DNA of 64,000 bases, from contig NZ_CP020028.1 in assembly GCF_002240415.1 (NCBI RefSeq), positions 1,032,001 to 1,096,000 of the forward strand, given 5' to 3'. The translations under genes and the position numbers were made by a program. The notes under the pieces were generated by a model. That model did not search any database and had not been told where the DNA came from. It saw nothing but the letters and a program-made list of their open reading frames with translations. This document shows positions 9,020 through 17,927 of this stretch, piece by piece; positions within the stretch are counted from its first letter, which is position 1, and the number at the start of each line of letters is the position of its first letter. The DNA comes from Paenibacillus kribbensis. GTDB taxonomy: Bacteria > Bacillota > Bacilli > Paenibacillales > Paenibacillaceae.

Positions 9020-9816
9020 TGGAAATTACGGCAGAAAACCTGGCTTTTCACTATAAAAACGGGCGGGAAATCTTTCACAATATTTCATTTGAGGTCACTT
9101 CTCCAAACGTGCTTTGCATTCTAGGACCCAATGGCACAGGCAAAAGTACACTGTTAAAATGCCTGGTCAACCAGCACAACCCCAGCAAAGGACAGGTATA
9201 CTTGGATGACAGACCCATCCAAAGCTACAGTACCAAAACATTGGCTTCTTGTATGGCATATATTCCGCAAATGCACACGCCAACATTTCCTTTTACCGTT
9301 CTGGATGTGGTCACGATGGGGAGAACTGCCCGCCTGGGCTATCTCTCAGCACCGGGAAAAAAAGACAAGCTGGTCGCGCTGGACAACTTGTCTTTTTTGG
9401 GCATCGAACATTTGGCCGGGAAGATTTACACCAATATCTCGGGCGGTGAGCGCCAACTCGTGATGATGGCTGCCGCTTTAACCCAGGAACCGCAAATCTT
9501 GCTGCTGGATGAACCTACTTCTCATCTGGATTTTGGAAATCAGTTTCGTTTCCTGCAAATCGTCAAGAGCTTGAAGCAAAAAGGAGTTGGCATCATTATG
9601 ACATCTCACTATCCTGACCATGCTTTGGAGGTTGCCGATTATACGGCAGTGCTGAAAAATGGCTGTTTTGTTCATTTCGGAGAGCCAGATGAAGTGGTCA
9701 CGGAGAAAAACATGGAAGAACTGTATGGTATTCCGGTTACGATGGTTTCGATAGCCGGTACCAAAAAAAGAAGCTGTATCGCGGGAGGAGTAGAGGCAGA
9801 TGCAAGAACGGATTAA
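9019..9816 (+). CDS. FecE-type ABC transporter ATP-binding protein
   Basis: Cytoplasmic ATPase of 265 residues that powers the FecCD-type permease. Walker A GPNGTGKST lies near residue 38, the Q-loop at YIPQMH, signature ISGGERQ near residue 139, and Walker B ILLLDEPTSHLD near residue 160. The switch His is in TSHYPDH. A longer frame exists from 8914 inside the permease gene, but the ATG at 9019 overlaps the permease stop and begins the standard N-terminus MEITAENLAF. It overlaps the following methyltransferase gene by 17 bases. Confidence 0.93.
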   Translation: MEITAENLAFHYKNGREIFHNISFEVTSPNVLCILGPNGTGKSTLLKCLVNQHNPSKGQVYLDDRPIQSYSTKTLASCMAYIPQMHTPTFPFTVLDVVTMGRTARLGYLSAPGKKDKLVALDNLSFLGIEHLAGKIYTNISGGERQLVMMAAALTQEPQILLLDEPTSHLDFGNQFRFLQIVKSLKQKGVGIIMTSHYPDHALEVADYTAVLKNGCFVHFGEPDEVVTEKNMEELYGIPVTMVSIAGTKKRSCIAGGVEADARTD

Positions 9817-10537
9817 TGACTACTGGACAGAACGAGCGGATGAATTCAGCGGACTGCGGATGCATGACTTTGAAGGCGGGTTACGCCAGATCTATACGAA
9901 GATAATCCAAGAGCATATGCCTGCATCCCGCCCCTTGAAGGTCCTTGATCTAGGCACAGGCGCCGGCTTTTTCGCTTTCATTATGCGTGACTTGGACTGT
10001 GAAGTTACAGGTATTGATTATTCTCACGCCATGTTGATGAACGCGGAGTCCAATGCAAGAAATCTTGGCTATACTGGCATAACCTTTCGGCAAATGGATG
10101 CGCAACAGCTTGATTTCCCTGACGCCAGCTTCAATTTCATTATTACCCGAAATGTGACATGGACGTTGCCTGATCCGCAAAAAGCCTACAGCGAAATGTA
10201 CCGTGTACTTGCGCCTGGCGGAACCCTCTTGAATTTTGACGCCAACTACGGTCAGGCATTCAAACAGGCTGACGAAAGAGGAGAAAAGCCTTCTCATCCG
10301 ACACAAACCCAACAACAGCTGAGAGAACGGAATGCCATCGCCAAATCACTATACATCTGCAAAAAGAAACGCCCTCAGTGGGATGTGGAAGTTCTGCTCT
10401 CACTTGGAATGAAACAAATTGTACTGGATCTGGATATCGAAAAGCGAATCTATGATGAAAAGAACAAGCTTATTGATTATTCCACTGTTTGGACCAGTTC
10501 AACGTCCCCGCTGTTTATGGTATGTGCGAGGAAATAA
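9800..10537 (+). CDS. class I SAM-dependent methyltransferase of the importer operon
   Basis: Cytoplasmic methyltransferase of 245 residues (Methyltransf_11/UbiE-like). SAM-binding motif I VLDLGTGAGFFAF lies near residue 49, followed by GIDYS (acidic residue after strand 2) and APGGTLLNFD (post-motif region). It overlaps the ATPase gene by 17 bases, so it is co-translated with the importer. This linkage suggests that it modifies the imported ligand or the chelator, for example to release metal or to methylate a corrinoid or metallophore. That is inference; nothing in the sequence names the substrate. Confidence 0.85.
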   Translation: MQERINDYWTERADEFSGLRMHDFEGGLRQIYTKIIQEHMPASRPLKVLDLGTGAGFFAFIMRDLDCEVTGIDYSHAMLMNAESNARNLGYTGITFRQMDAQQLDFPDASFNFIITRNVTWTLPDPQKAYSEMYRVLAPGGTLLNFDANYGQAFKQADERGEKPSHPTQTQQQLRERNAIAKSLYICKKKRPQWDVEVLLSLGMKQIVLDLDIEKRIYDEKNKLIDYSTVWTSSTSPLFMVCARK

Positions 10538-10657
10538 CGGTATTTTGATGCGGATTGCCCTGGCCAAGATCGGCCTTGTCTTATCAAAAGTACAATTTGG
10601 CGTTACAATAGAAGCAGCAAGTTCTTTTTACAACCGAAATTAGAGGAGGAATAAGGA

Positions 10658-11002
10658 ATGCAAAAAATCGTCTCTCATGAAGACTTTAATAACGCAATAT
10701 CAACTCCCGGCGTAACGGTAGCTGTGTTTAAGGCGGACTGGTGTGGGGATTGCCATTTTATTGATCCGTTTATGCCTGAGGTGGAGCAACAATATGCAGA
10801 CAAGCTTACATTGATTGAAATTGATGTAGAGCAGGCCGAAAGCGTCAGCCAGGAGCAGAATGTGTTGGGTATTCCCAGCTTTATCGCTTACAGTGAAGGG
10901 CGCGAACTGGTGCGTCTGGTAAACAAACTGCGCAAATCCCGTGAGGAAATCGAGCAATTTTTGGACCGGGCAGTAGAAGTACATGCTAATCTGGCAAAAT
11001 AA
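10658..11002 (+). CDS. thioredoxin-like protein with CGDC motif (YtpP-like)
   Basis: Small cytoplasmic thioredoxin-fold protein of 114 residues. The redox motif is WCGDC (Cys29 and Cys32) rather than the WCGPC of TrxA, and the cis-Pro is in GIPSF. It resembles Bacillus YtpP. AGAGGAGGAATAAGG precedes the ATG. It may be monocistronic, with a weak promoter-like TTATCA-17-TACAAT upstream and a strong terminator at 11059-11094. The Asp between the cysteines should change the redox potential relative to TrxA; its partner is unknown. Confidence 0.85.
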   Translation: MQKIVSHEDFNNAISTPGVTVAVFKADWCGDCHFIDPFMPEVEQQYADKLTLIEIDVEQAESVSQEQNVLGIPSFIAYSEGRELVRLVNKLRKSREEIEQFLDRAVEVHANLAK

Positions 11003-11058
11003 TAGATGCTGTACATGTATGATGGCTCCGAAGGGAACCTTTAGACATCAGGACAAAC

Positions 11059-11094
11059 AGAAAGCCGCTTCCTGCCAAAGGAGGCGGCTTTCTT
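11059..11094 (+). terminator. terminator after the CGDC thioredoxin-like gene
   Basis: A 14-bp stem from 11059-11072 (AGAAAGCCGCTTCC) to 11080-11093 has one G-T pair and loop TGCCAAA. The T-rich tail is short. Confidence 0.7.
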
Positions 11095-11219
11095 ACGGAC
11101 ACGTTCACATTTTGTCAACAAAACGCGTATGTCAAGGAACAATATATCAGTTATAATTACTTTAAGTGATTATTTCACAACACATGAAGTGAATAAATAT
11201 TATATTTGGAAGGATACGG

Positions 11220-12152
11220 GTGAGTTCTTTGAATAACAAAATCAGAATATTAAAGTGGCTGGCACTCGTAACATGTATTGTCATGTTTTTGGCTACCTTC
11301 GGTGGAGGCGTCGTGACACGGACAGATTCGGGTCTCGGCTGTGGACGGGAATTCCCGCTTTGTAACGGCAAGCTGGTTCCGGCACATACAATCGCATCCA
11401 TTATTGAGTTCTCTCACCGCTCTGTTAGCGCTATGGCCGGTCTGCTTTCTGTCGCCTCCTTTGTCGGCTTTTTGCTGTTTATGAAGCATCGGAAGGATTT
11501 ACAGTTATTCTCGCTGTTAACGCTCATGTTTGTCATCATACAGGGAGCGATGGGGGCATTGGCTGTAATATTTTCCCAATCGGCTGCAGTCATGGGACTG
11601 CATTTTGGCTTTGCGCTTATCGCTTTTGCCAGTGCGACCATGATGACGCTGGGGGTGTGGAAGGAGCATTCGGATTCACGTTATACTCCGCGATTGGTCG
11701 CTGAACCTGTCAGCCGGGGCTATCGCAACTTTATATGGCTATCGACGATTTATACGTATATTGCTGTCTATTCGGGTGCGCTTCTCAGTCATTCCGTCAT
11801 CCAGAAGGTTGTAAATCTCGGCGGCATTATATCTCCGCTGCTTCTGCATCAGATTACAGCCGGTCTGCTGTTCGTCATTATTTTGGCCGTAGGCCACTAC
11901 TCATACCGTTATCACCCGAAGCACCGGGATATTCGTGTATTGGGTGTTGTTTCGGTATTGTTAATAGCACTTCAGGTCATTATTGGAATTAGCTTGCTGT
12001 ATTTCACCAGACCTGAAATTTACATGTTTGTTGTATTGGGACATATGCTCGTGATTGCCACATTGTTCTCCATTTTGTGTTATTTGAGCTATCGTGTATG
12101 GCAATTGTCGCCGGATCGCAAGCTTGTTCCGACCCAAGCACAACGTACCTAA
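11220..12152 (+). CDS. ctaA: heme A synthase CtaA
   Basis: Membrane enzyme of 310 residues (COX15/CtaA family) that oxidises the C8 methyl of heme O to give heme A for aa3-type oxidases. Eight membrane helices are expected and seen. Conserved features include Glu63 and His66 in IIEFSHR, His127 in LHFGF, a third His in LLHQITAG and a fourth in VLGHM. The Bacillus-type cysteine pair is present at Cys41 and Cys48 (GLGCGREFPLC). A GTG start follows GGAAGGATACG. No ctaB lies beside it here, unlike in Bacillus, where the two are divergent neighbours. Confidence 0.93.
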   Translation: MSSLNNKIRILKWLALVTCIVMFLATFGGGVVTRTDSGLGCGREFPLCNGKLVPAHTIASIIEFSHRSVSAMAGLLSVASFVGFLLFMKHRKDLQLFSLLTLMFVIIQGAMGALAVIFSQSAAVMGLHFGFALIAFASATMMTLGVWKEHSDSRYTPRLVAEPVSRGYRNFIWLSTIYTYIAVYSGALLSHSVIQKVVNLGGIISPLLLHQITAGLLFVIILAVGHYSYRYHPKHRDIRVLGVVSVLLIALQVIIGISLLYFTRPEIYMFVVLGHMLVIATLFSILCYLSYRVWQLSPDRKLVPTQAQRT

Positions 12153-12222
12153 GTATTTCATAGATTATGTAAAGCTGATATTTTGCCCAAGAGGGGTTCA
12201 AACACGTATAATAGCATATAAG

Positions 12223-12265
12223 AAACAAACCAGGCCCACGAGTTTCTCGAGGGCTTGATTTGCTT
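12223..12265 (+). promoter_or_regulatory. imperfect leader hairpin before the UbiD-type gene
   Basis: Left arm 12223-12242 pairs with 12246-12265 around a TTT loop: 20 positions, three mismatches and one G-T pair, core GGCCCACGAG/CTCGAGGGCTT. It lies between a TATAAT-like -10 (about 12208) and AGGAGGAG. There is no T run, so it is more likely an mRNA leader structure than a terminator. Confidence 0.4.
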
Positions 12266-12281
12266 AGGAGGAGTCGTCCAG

Positions 12282-14048
12282 TTGATCTACCAGAATTTGC
12301 GCCAATTTATTGAAGCGCTGCGTAAAGAAAATCATCTTAAAATTATAGAAGCGCCTGTCGATCCTTATTTGGAACTGGCCGAGATCCATCGGAGAGTCAT
12401 TGAGGAAGAAGGACCGGCACTGCTGTTCACGAATGTAAAAGGAACCCCGTTTCCTGTTGCCAGTAATCTGTTTGGTACGAATCGACGTGTAGATATGGCT
12501 TTTGGTCCTCGTCCGGAGCAGCTGATGGATGCGATTGTAGGAGCGACCAAAACCTTGCTTCCTCCTACCCCCAAAGCATTATGGAATGAACGTGGCCTGA
12601 TTAAGGACATGCTAAAAGTAGGGCTGAAAACGGTATCCCATGGCGAGGCTCCTGTATTGGGTGTTCGGCGGACAGATGCTCCGCTGGCTCCACTGCCTAG
12701 AGTGACGAGCTGGCATGAGGATGGGGGGCCGTTCATTACGCTTCCGCTCGTATACACCGAGAAGCCGGGGCATGCCAAGGATCATAACCTGGGGATGTAC
12801 CGTATTCAGATTTATGATGATCAAACGACAGGAATTCACTGGCAAATTCATAAAGGCGGCGGCTTTCATTATCATGAAGCCGAGCTGCGCAATGAGCCAT
12901 TGCCCACGACGATAATCATCGGTGGCCCGCCCGCTCTGATTGCATCTGCGATTGCTCCAGCACCGGAGAATTTGCCTGAACTGTTGCTCGCTTCGCTCAT
13001 TATGGGAGGCAAACTGCCAATGACAGAAGACCCGCTCGGTGGTCATCGCATTCCGGCAGAGGCCGAATTTGCGATCAGCGGCTATGTACCGCCTCATGAA
13101 CGCCGTCCGGAAGGGCCGTTTGGCGATCATTTTGGCTACTACTCATTACAGCATGATTTTCCAGTATTTCATGTCAAGCATATGTATCACCGCAAGGATG
13201 CCATTTATCCGGCAACGATTGTAGGTAAACCACGCCAGGAGGATTACTATCTCGGCGAATTTTTACAGCGTCTGCTGTCGCCTGCCTATCCGCTTGTGAT
13301 GCCTTCCGTCAAGTCCCTGTGGGCTTATGCGGAAACGGGCGTACACGCGCTGGCAGCAGCCGTCGTACGTGAAAGCTACTCTCGTGAAGCGCTGGTATCC
13401 GGCTTTACCATTTTGGGTCAAGGTCAATTGTCATTAACCAAATTCCTGATGTTGACGGACCGGGTCATTGATTTATCTGATTTTAACCTGCTGCTGGAAA
13501 CGATTCTGGAGCGGTTCAATCCAGCAAGGGATTTGTTCATATTCAATCATACGTCCCACGATACGCTCGATTATACAGGCCGCAAGCTGAATCATGGCAG
13601 TAAAGCGATCTTGATGGGTGTAGGAGAGCCAATACGTGAATTGCCTCGTACCTATGAGGGAGGAGACCTGCCAGGTATCCGCGAAATTAAGCCGTATTGC
13701 GGAGGCTGCCTCGTTGTATCAGGGGCGACTTTTGAGCAAGAGCCTGAACTGGCGGCGCGTGTATTGGAACGACTGGCTGCGAGTGAGCAAGAATGGCCCC
13801 TCGTCTTTATCGTGGATGATGCCACGGAAGTTGTTCGCTCACAAGCCTCGTTCCTGTGGACGGTATTTACGCGTTTTAACCCGGCTACAGATATGTATGC
13901 CGACAGCGAGGTCCGTTTGCATCATCTGAACTACAAGCTGCCGATTGTAGTGGATGCTCGCATGAAGCCGGGCTACCCGGATGAAGTGCTGCCGCGTGAG
14001 GATATTGTTAAGCTTGTGGATCAACGGTGGACGAGTTATTTCGCTTGA
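12282..14048 (+). CDS. UbiD-family decarboxylase, probable menaquinone (futalosine route) enzyme
   Basis: Prenylated-FMN-dependent decarboxylase of 588 residues, the length class of the menaquinone decarboxylases used with the futalosine pathway rather than the roughly 490-residue E. coli UbiD. Typical UbiD blocks are FPVASNLFGTNRRVDMAFG near residue 58 and PFGDHFGYYS near residue 278 (the conserved E-R/E acidic region precedes it). The TTG at 12282 has AGGAGGAG 9 bases upstream; the alternative opening at 12255 lies in a hairpin. Its link to menaquinone is supported by mqnE, mqnD and mqnB elsewhere in this window. No UbiX partner is visible here. Confidence 0.82.
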   Translation: MIYQNLRQFIEALRKENHLKIIEAPVDPYLELAEIHRRVIEEEGPALLFTNVKGTPFPVASNLFGTNRRVDMAFGPRPEQLMDAIVGATKTLLPPTPKALWNERGLIKDMLKVGLKTVSHGEAPVLGVRRTDAPLAPLPRVTSWHEDGGPFITLPLVYTEKPGHAKDHNLGMYRIQIYDDQTTGIHWQIHKGGGFHYHEAELRNEPLPTTIIIGGPPALIASAIAPAPENLPELLLASLIMGGKLPMTEDPLGGHRIPAEAEFAISGYVPPHERRPEGPFGDHFGYYSLQHDFPVFHVKHMYHRKDAIYPATIVGKPRQEDYYLGEFLQRLLSPAYPLVMPSVKSLWAYAETGVHALAAAVVRESYSREALVSGFTILGQGQLSLTKFLMLTDRVIDLSDFNLLLETILERFNPARDLFIFNHTSHDTLDYTGRKLNHGSKAILMGVGEPIRELPRTYEGGDLPGIREIKPYCGGCLVVSGATFEQEPELAARVLERLAASEQEWPLVFIVDDATEVVRSQASFLWTVFTRFNPATDMYADSEVRLHHLNYKLPIVVDARMKPGYPDEVLPREDIVKLVDQRWTSYFA

Positions 14049-14099
14049 CGCCTTAATGAATTGAACAACCGGATTTTACAGTCATAAGGAGGCGTGGGC

Positions 14100-14819
14100 A
14101 TGATACGCAAGCTGCTGGGCGAGCCGCCACGTGTGAGCAAGGGCGTCCTGCTGGATGCCATGAATAGCATGTCAGATATGTTGAACCTGCTGGAGCGGCA
14201 AATTCAGGCCAGTGGTGATCCGACCCACGCTTTTCGTAAGGCGGATATTTTGACACGCGGTCTGATGTCCTCTCTGGATGAGCTGGAGCAGAGCCATCAT
14301 GCTGCCGCTTTTTTCCGCATGAAAGTGAAGGCCGGATACGCTGAGGATATGAGCGAGGATGAAAAATCCGATTATGCATTGTATGTTTTCTTTTATAAGG
14401 ATGGATTTGTGCGAGTATTCTCCATTCTGGATAAGCTGGGCAACTGGCTGAATGATCTGTATGATTTAAAAACAGGGGAGTATAAGGCCCATTATTCGTA
14501 TTTTACCGTGTTGCGGCAGCTCAAGTATCTCAAAATGCATCCTGTATTGACCGATAACTTGAATGATATTAAAAACACATATACTGATGCCATCAATCGG
14601 CTGCGTAAGCGGCGAAATACGGAAATACACTATATGAATACGGAAATGCAGGATGATCTCTGGCAAAGACATCGTGCTCTGTACGGCAAGATACATCTCG
14701 AAGATCTGGATCATCATCTGGAGGATTTGCAGCAGGGCCTGGAAATGGTGTGCAGATCGCTGTCCAACGTTTTTTCTTATACTGCGAAACATTGGGAGAA
14801 CCGGGCAGTGCGTCCATAA
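14100..14819 (+). CDS. HEPN-domain protein (Cthe_2314-like)
   Basis: All-helical soluble protein of 239 residues. Residues 172-177 read RNTEIH, an exact match to the HEPN motif R-N/D/H-x3-H used by HEPN ribonucleases and nucleotide-binding HEPN proteins. The overall length and Tyr-rich helices resemble the Cthe_2314-like HEPN family. No MNT antitoxin gene is next to it, so a toxin role is not indicated. The ATG at 14100 follows AAGGAGG by 7 bases; the GTG at 14094 is too close. It starts 51 bases after the UbiD gene and may share its transcript. Confidence 0.65.
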   Translation: MIRKLLGEPPRVSKGVLLDAMNSMSDMLNLLERQIQASGDPTHAFRKADILTRGLMSSLDELEQSHHAAAFFRMKVKAGYAEDMSEDEKSDYALYVFFYKDGFVRVFSILDKLGNWLNDLYDLKTGEYKAHYSYFTVLRQLKYLKMHPVLTDNLNDIKNTYTDAINRLRKRRNTEIHYMNTEMQDDLWQRHRALYGKIHLEDLDHHLEDLQQGLEMVCRSLSNVFSYTAKHWENRAVRP

Positions 14820-14838
14820 TTATATTAGAAAATATCCT

Positions 14839-14867
14839 TTGACAAAGCTATGTAAACTATCTATACT
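14839..14867 (+). promoter_or_regulatory. sigma-A promoter of the metNIQ operon
   Basis: TTGACA at 14839-14844, 17-base spacer, TATACT at 14862-14867. Transcription would start near 14874 and run about 80 bases into the S-box element. Confidence 0.65.
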
Positions 14868-14951
14868 GAAATCTAGTTTCAGAAAAATGCTTGAATTATG
14901 ATTTTAATATAAACTTAACGGACAGCTAAAGCTGGAGTTTAATATATTTTT

Positions 14952-15137
14952 CTTATCCAGAGAGGTGGAGGGACTGGCCCGATGAAGCCCGGCAACCCGT
15001 TCTTTCCCGGTGTAATACACCGGGAGGGGACATGATGGTGCTAATTCCTACAAAACCGCTAGAGTTTTAGCGGTTTTGGCAGATGAGAAAAGGTTCGCAT
15101 GCGGGGCCCTTTTCATTCTGTGAAAGGGGCTCTTTTT
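14952..15137 (+). promoter_or_regulatory. SAM-I riboswitch (S-box) with terminator, controlling metNIQ
   Basis: The conserved S-box core is clear: AGAGGTGGAGGGACTGGCCC at 14960-14979, then GATGAA, CCGGCAACC, GGTGCTAATTCC and a closing GATGAG that pairs with CTTATC at 14952. The aptamer covers about 14952-15087. The expression platform ends with stem GCCCTTTTCA (15106-15115)/TGAAAGGGGC (15121-15130) and TCTTTTT. GAAAAGG at about 15086-15092 can pair with CCCTTTTC as the anti-terminator. Established behaviour of this class: SAM binding terminates transcription, so the methionine importer is made when SAM is low. Confidence 0.95.
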
Positions 15138-15179
15138 GCCGATTAAAAGGGTAAGGAAAGTGAAGGGGGTCGCAGCACG

Positions 15180-16202
15180 TTGATAGAGCTTAAGCAGTTA
15201 ACCAAGTATTATGGCAAAGGGAACCGACGCGTTAGTGCGCTGTCCGGGTTGAACCTTTCGATAGAGCGTGGAGAAATATTTGGAGTTATTGGTCACTCCG
15301 GAGCGGGAAAAAGCACGTTAATCCGCTGTATTAATTTATTGGAACGGCCCACTTCAGGCGAAGTATGGGTAGACGGTGTGAATCTCACCACCGTGAGTCA
15401 AGCCCAGCTACAGAAGCAGCGCCGTAAAATCGGAATGATTTTTCAGCATTTTAATTTGTTATCGTCGGCGACGGTATATGACAATATCGCATTTCCATTG
15501 CGCCTGGTGAACACGCCCAAGCAGCAGGTGGACAAGAAAGTTCGAGAATTGCTGGAGCTGGTGGGTCTGGAAGAACACAGTGGGAAATATCCATCACAGC
15601 TCTCAGGGGGGCAGAAGCAGCGTGTAGGCATTGCGCGGGCGCTTGCCAGTGATCCTCATGTGTTGCTGTGCGACGAGGCTACCTCGGCGCTTGATCCGCA
15701 GACCACAGGGTCGATTCTGAAATTGCTATTGGATATTAACCAGCGCTTTAATCTGACCATCGTATTGATTACGCATGAAATGCATGTCATTCAAAGCATA
15801 TGTGATCGAGTTGGCGTGATTCATCAGGGCGACATTGTGGAGCAGGGGCCGGTGGCGGAAGTGTTCTTGAAGCCGCAGCACCAGGTAACCAAGGACTTTA
15901 TCCAGCGGGAGTCTGAGCATGCCGAGGAGCTGCAAGCAGCAATTGCGGCCTCAGGTGGCGGTGAATCGGCGCAGGTGGTGCGGATTTCCTTCTTGGGCAG
16001 CAAAACATATGATGCGATTCTATCGCGTACGGCCCGTCATACCGGCGTTGATTTTGCAATTTTGCAGGGAACGATCTCCACCATCAAAAACGTACCGTAT
16101 GGACAGCTCATCGTTCGTTTTGAAGGAAATCAGGAGGATATTGAGCATACGTTGCGCGAAGTGTCCGGGCAAGGACTTGATGTGGAGGTGATCGGACAAT
16201 GA
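15180..16202 (+). CDS. metN: methionine ABC transporter ATP-binding protein MetN
   Basis: ATPase of the methionine importer, 340 residues. Walker A GHSGAGKST covers residues 38-46, signature LSGGQKQRVGIARAL lies near residue 142, and Walker B VLLCDEATSALD lies near residue 161. A C-terminal NIL (ACT-like) domain, residues about 265-340, binds methionine for trans-inhibition in this family. A TTG start follows GAAGGGGGT. The 3' end overlaps metI by four bases (ATGA). It is regulated by the S-box upstream. Confidence 0.96.
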   Translation: MIELKQLTKYYGKGNRRVSALSGLNLSIERGEIFGVIGHSGAGKSTLIRCINLLERPTSGEVWVDGVNLTTVSQAQLQKQRRKIGMIFQHFNLLSSATVYDNIAFPLRLVNTPKQQVDKKVRELLELVGLEEHSGKYPSQLSGGQKQRVGIARALASDPHVLLCDEATSALDPQTTGSILKLLLDINQRFNLTIVLITHEMHVIQSICDRVGVIHQGDIVEQGPVAEVFLKPQHQVTKDFIQRESEHAEELQAAIAASGGGESAQVVRISFLGSKTYDAILSRTARHTGVDFAILQGTISTIKNVPYGQLIVRFEGNQEDIEHTLREVSGQGLDVEVIGQ

Positions 16203-16867
16203 GCGAACTTGATTTTTCGCAAGTGAGTTGGGAAGAACTATGGAATTCTACGGTGGAGACCCTTCAGATGCTTGGGGCATCCGCGCTGTTCACCCTGATT
16301 ATTGGCTTGCCGCTCGGCGTATTATTGTTCCTGGCGAGCCGCTCCTCGCTGACTCTGATGAAAGTGATATACATTGTACTATCCTTCATCGTTAACATTT
16401 TGCGTTCCGTACCGTTTATCATTCTGATCGTTGCACTTATTCCTTTTACACGATCGTTGGTAGGTACCTCTACCGGGGTGCTGGGTACGATTCCGCCATT
16501 GGTAATCGGGGCTGCCCCTTTCTTCGCACGTCTTGTCGAAACGTCTCTGCGTGAAGTGGACAAGGGTGTCATTGAGGCCGCGCAAGCGATGGGCGCTTCA
16601 ACTGGGCAAATCATCCGTCGGGTGCTGTTGCGTGAGGCACTGCCGGGACTGCTCGCCGCATTAACCATTACTGTCGTTACACTCGTATCCTATACGGCAA
16701 TGTCCGGTATGATCGGGGGCGGTGGTCTGGGGACGCTGGCTATCAACTACGGTTACTACCGTTATGAAACGGCTGTCATGATCGTTGCCGTCGTGCTCAT
16801 GGTCGTACTGGTACAACTGCTGCAAATGGCAGGGGACCGTCTGGTACGGCATTATACTCGAAAATAG
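16199..16867 (+). CDS. metI: methionine ABC transporter permease MetI
   Basis: Membrane subunit of 222 residues with five hydrophobic segments and the EAA loop (EAAQAMGASTGQIIRRVLLREALPG) near residue 122 that docks on MetN. The ATG overlaps the metN stop, indicating translational coupling. It forms the importer with metN and the lipoprotein metQ. Confidence 0.96.
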   Translation: MSELDFSQVSWEELWNSTVETLQMLGASALFTLIIGLPLGVLLFLASRSSLTLMKVIYIVLSFIVNILRSVPFIILIVALIPFTRSLVGTSTGVLGTIPPLVIGAAPFFARLVETSLREVDKGVIEAAQAMGASTGQIIRRVLLREALPGLLAALTITVVTLVSYTAMSGMIGGGGLGTLAINYGYYRYETAVMIVAVVLMVVLVQLLQMAGDRLVRHYTRK

Positions 16868-16941
16868 GGAAACCATATAGATATCCTTATTGATCAGGCA
16901 TCTGAATCCTGAACATTACAAATTATTGGAGGGGTAATAAC

Positions 16942-17784
16942 ATGAAGAAATGGGTATTGGCCGTATTAAGCTTGACATTAATTGCGGTGCTGGCTGCTTG
17001 CGGCACGAAGAGCACGACATCCGATGCATCAAAAACGACTGGAAATACGGGCGGCGCACCACGCGAAGTTGAGCTGAAAGTGGGCGCTTCCCCTGTGCCA
17101 CATGCGGAAATTTTGGAAGCGATCAAGCCTCAACTGGAAAAAGAGGGTATTCGTCTTCAAGTCGTTCAGTTCAACGATTATGTTCAACCCAACGTACAAT
17201 TGTTCGACAAGCAGCTGGATGCTAACTTCTATCAACATGTACCTTACCTGAATGTAATGAACAAAGAGCGCAAAATGGATCTGGTATCTGTGGGTGCAGT
17301 TCATCTGGAGCCATTCGGTATCTACTCCCAAAAATATAAAAAGCTTGATGAAATTCCAGATGGCGCAACAGTAGCTATTCCGAACGATGCAACCAATGGA
17401 GGTCGTGCATTGCTGTTGTTAGCTAAGCAAGGTCTGATCAAGCTTAAAGACGAAAGCAACATCGAAGCTACAGTAAAAGATATTACTGAAAATAAGAAAA
17501 ACCTGAAATTCAAAGAGCTGGAAGCGGCAATGCTGCCACGTCAGTTGCCTGAAGTGGACATTGCGTTGATCAATACGAACTATGCTCTGGAAGCGAAGCT
17601 GAACCCGACCAAGGATGCATTGGCCTTGGAAGATAAGGATTCCCCATATGCTAACGTGTTGGTCGCACGTCCTGATAATAAAGATTCCGAAGCCATTCAA
17701 AAGCTGATGAAAGCTTTGCAATCTCCGGAAGTTAAAAAATTCATTGAAGACAAATACCAAGGCGCAATTGTCCCGGCATTTTAA
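16942..17784 (+). CDS. metQ: methionine-binding lipoprotein MetQ
   Basis: Binding protein of 280 residues (NlpA/lipoprotein_9 family) that delivers methionine to MetNI. The signal peptide ends in lipobox LAAC (Cys near residue 20) followed by a Ser/Thr linker. Family blocks include VGASPVPHAEILEAIKP, NYALEAKLNP and KLMKALQSPEVKKFI. GGAGGGGTAATAAC precedes the ATG. It is the last gene of the S-box operon and is followed by a strong terminator. Confidence 0.95.
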   Translation: MKKWVLAVLSLTLIAVLAACGTKSTTSDASKTTGNTGGAPREVELKVGASPVPHAEILEAIKPQLEKEGIRLQVVQFNDYVQPNVQLFDKQLDANFYQHVPYLNVMNKERKMDLVSVGAVHLEPFGIYSQKYKKLDEIPDGATVAIPNDATNGGRALLLLAKQGLIKLKDESNIEATVKDITENKKNLKFKELEAAMLPRQLPEVDIALINTNYALEAKLNPTKDALALEDKDSPYANVLVARPDNKDSEAIQKLMKALQSPEVKKFIEDKYQGAIVPAF

Positions 17785-17810
17785 GTAGGGAACGAAAATG
17801 CGTTGACTGC

Positions 17811-17853
17811 AAACCCCGGATTCTCTTGAACAAGAGGACTGGGGTTTCTTTTT
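17811..17853 (+). terminator. terminator of the metNIQ operon
   Basis: AAACCCC (17811-17817) pairs with GGGGTTT (17841-17847), with an inner TCTCTTG/CAAGAGGA stem, then CTTTTT. Confidence 0.85.
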
Positions 17854-17927
17854 GCCTGGAGTTGTAGGCGAAGCCTAAATATTTTATACTTGGGGGTGAC
17901 CGTTCTCTGTGAAGAGGAGGAAAACTG

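Noticed and set aside
11164-11180. Fnr box upstream of ctaA (GTGATTATTTCAC)
   Set aside because: The half-sites are separated by five bases, not six, so it does not fit the Fnr/Crp consensus.
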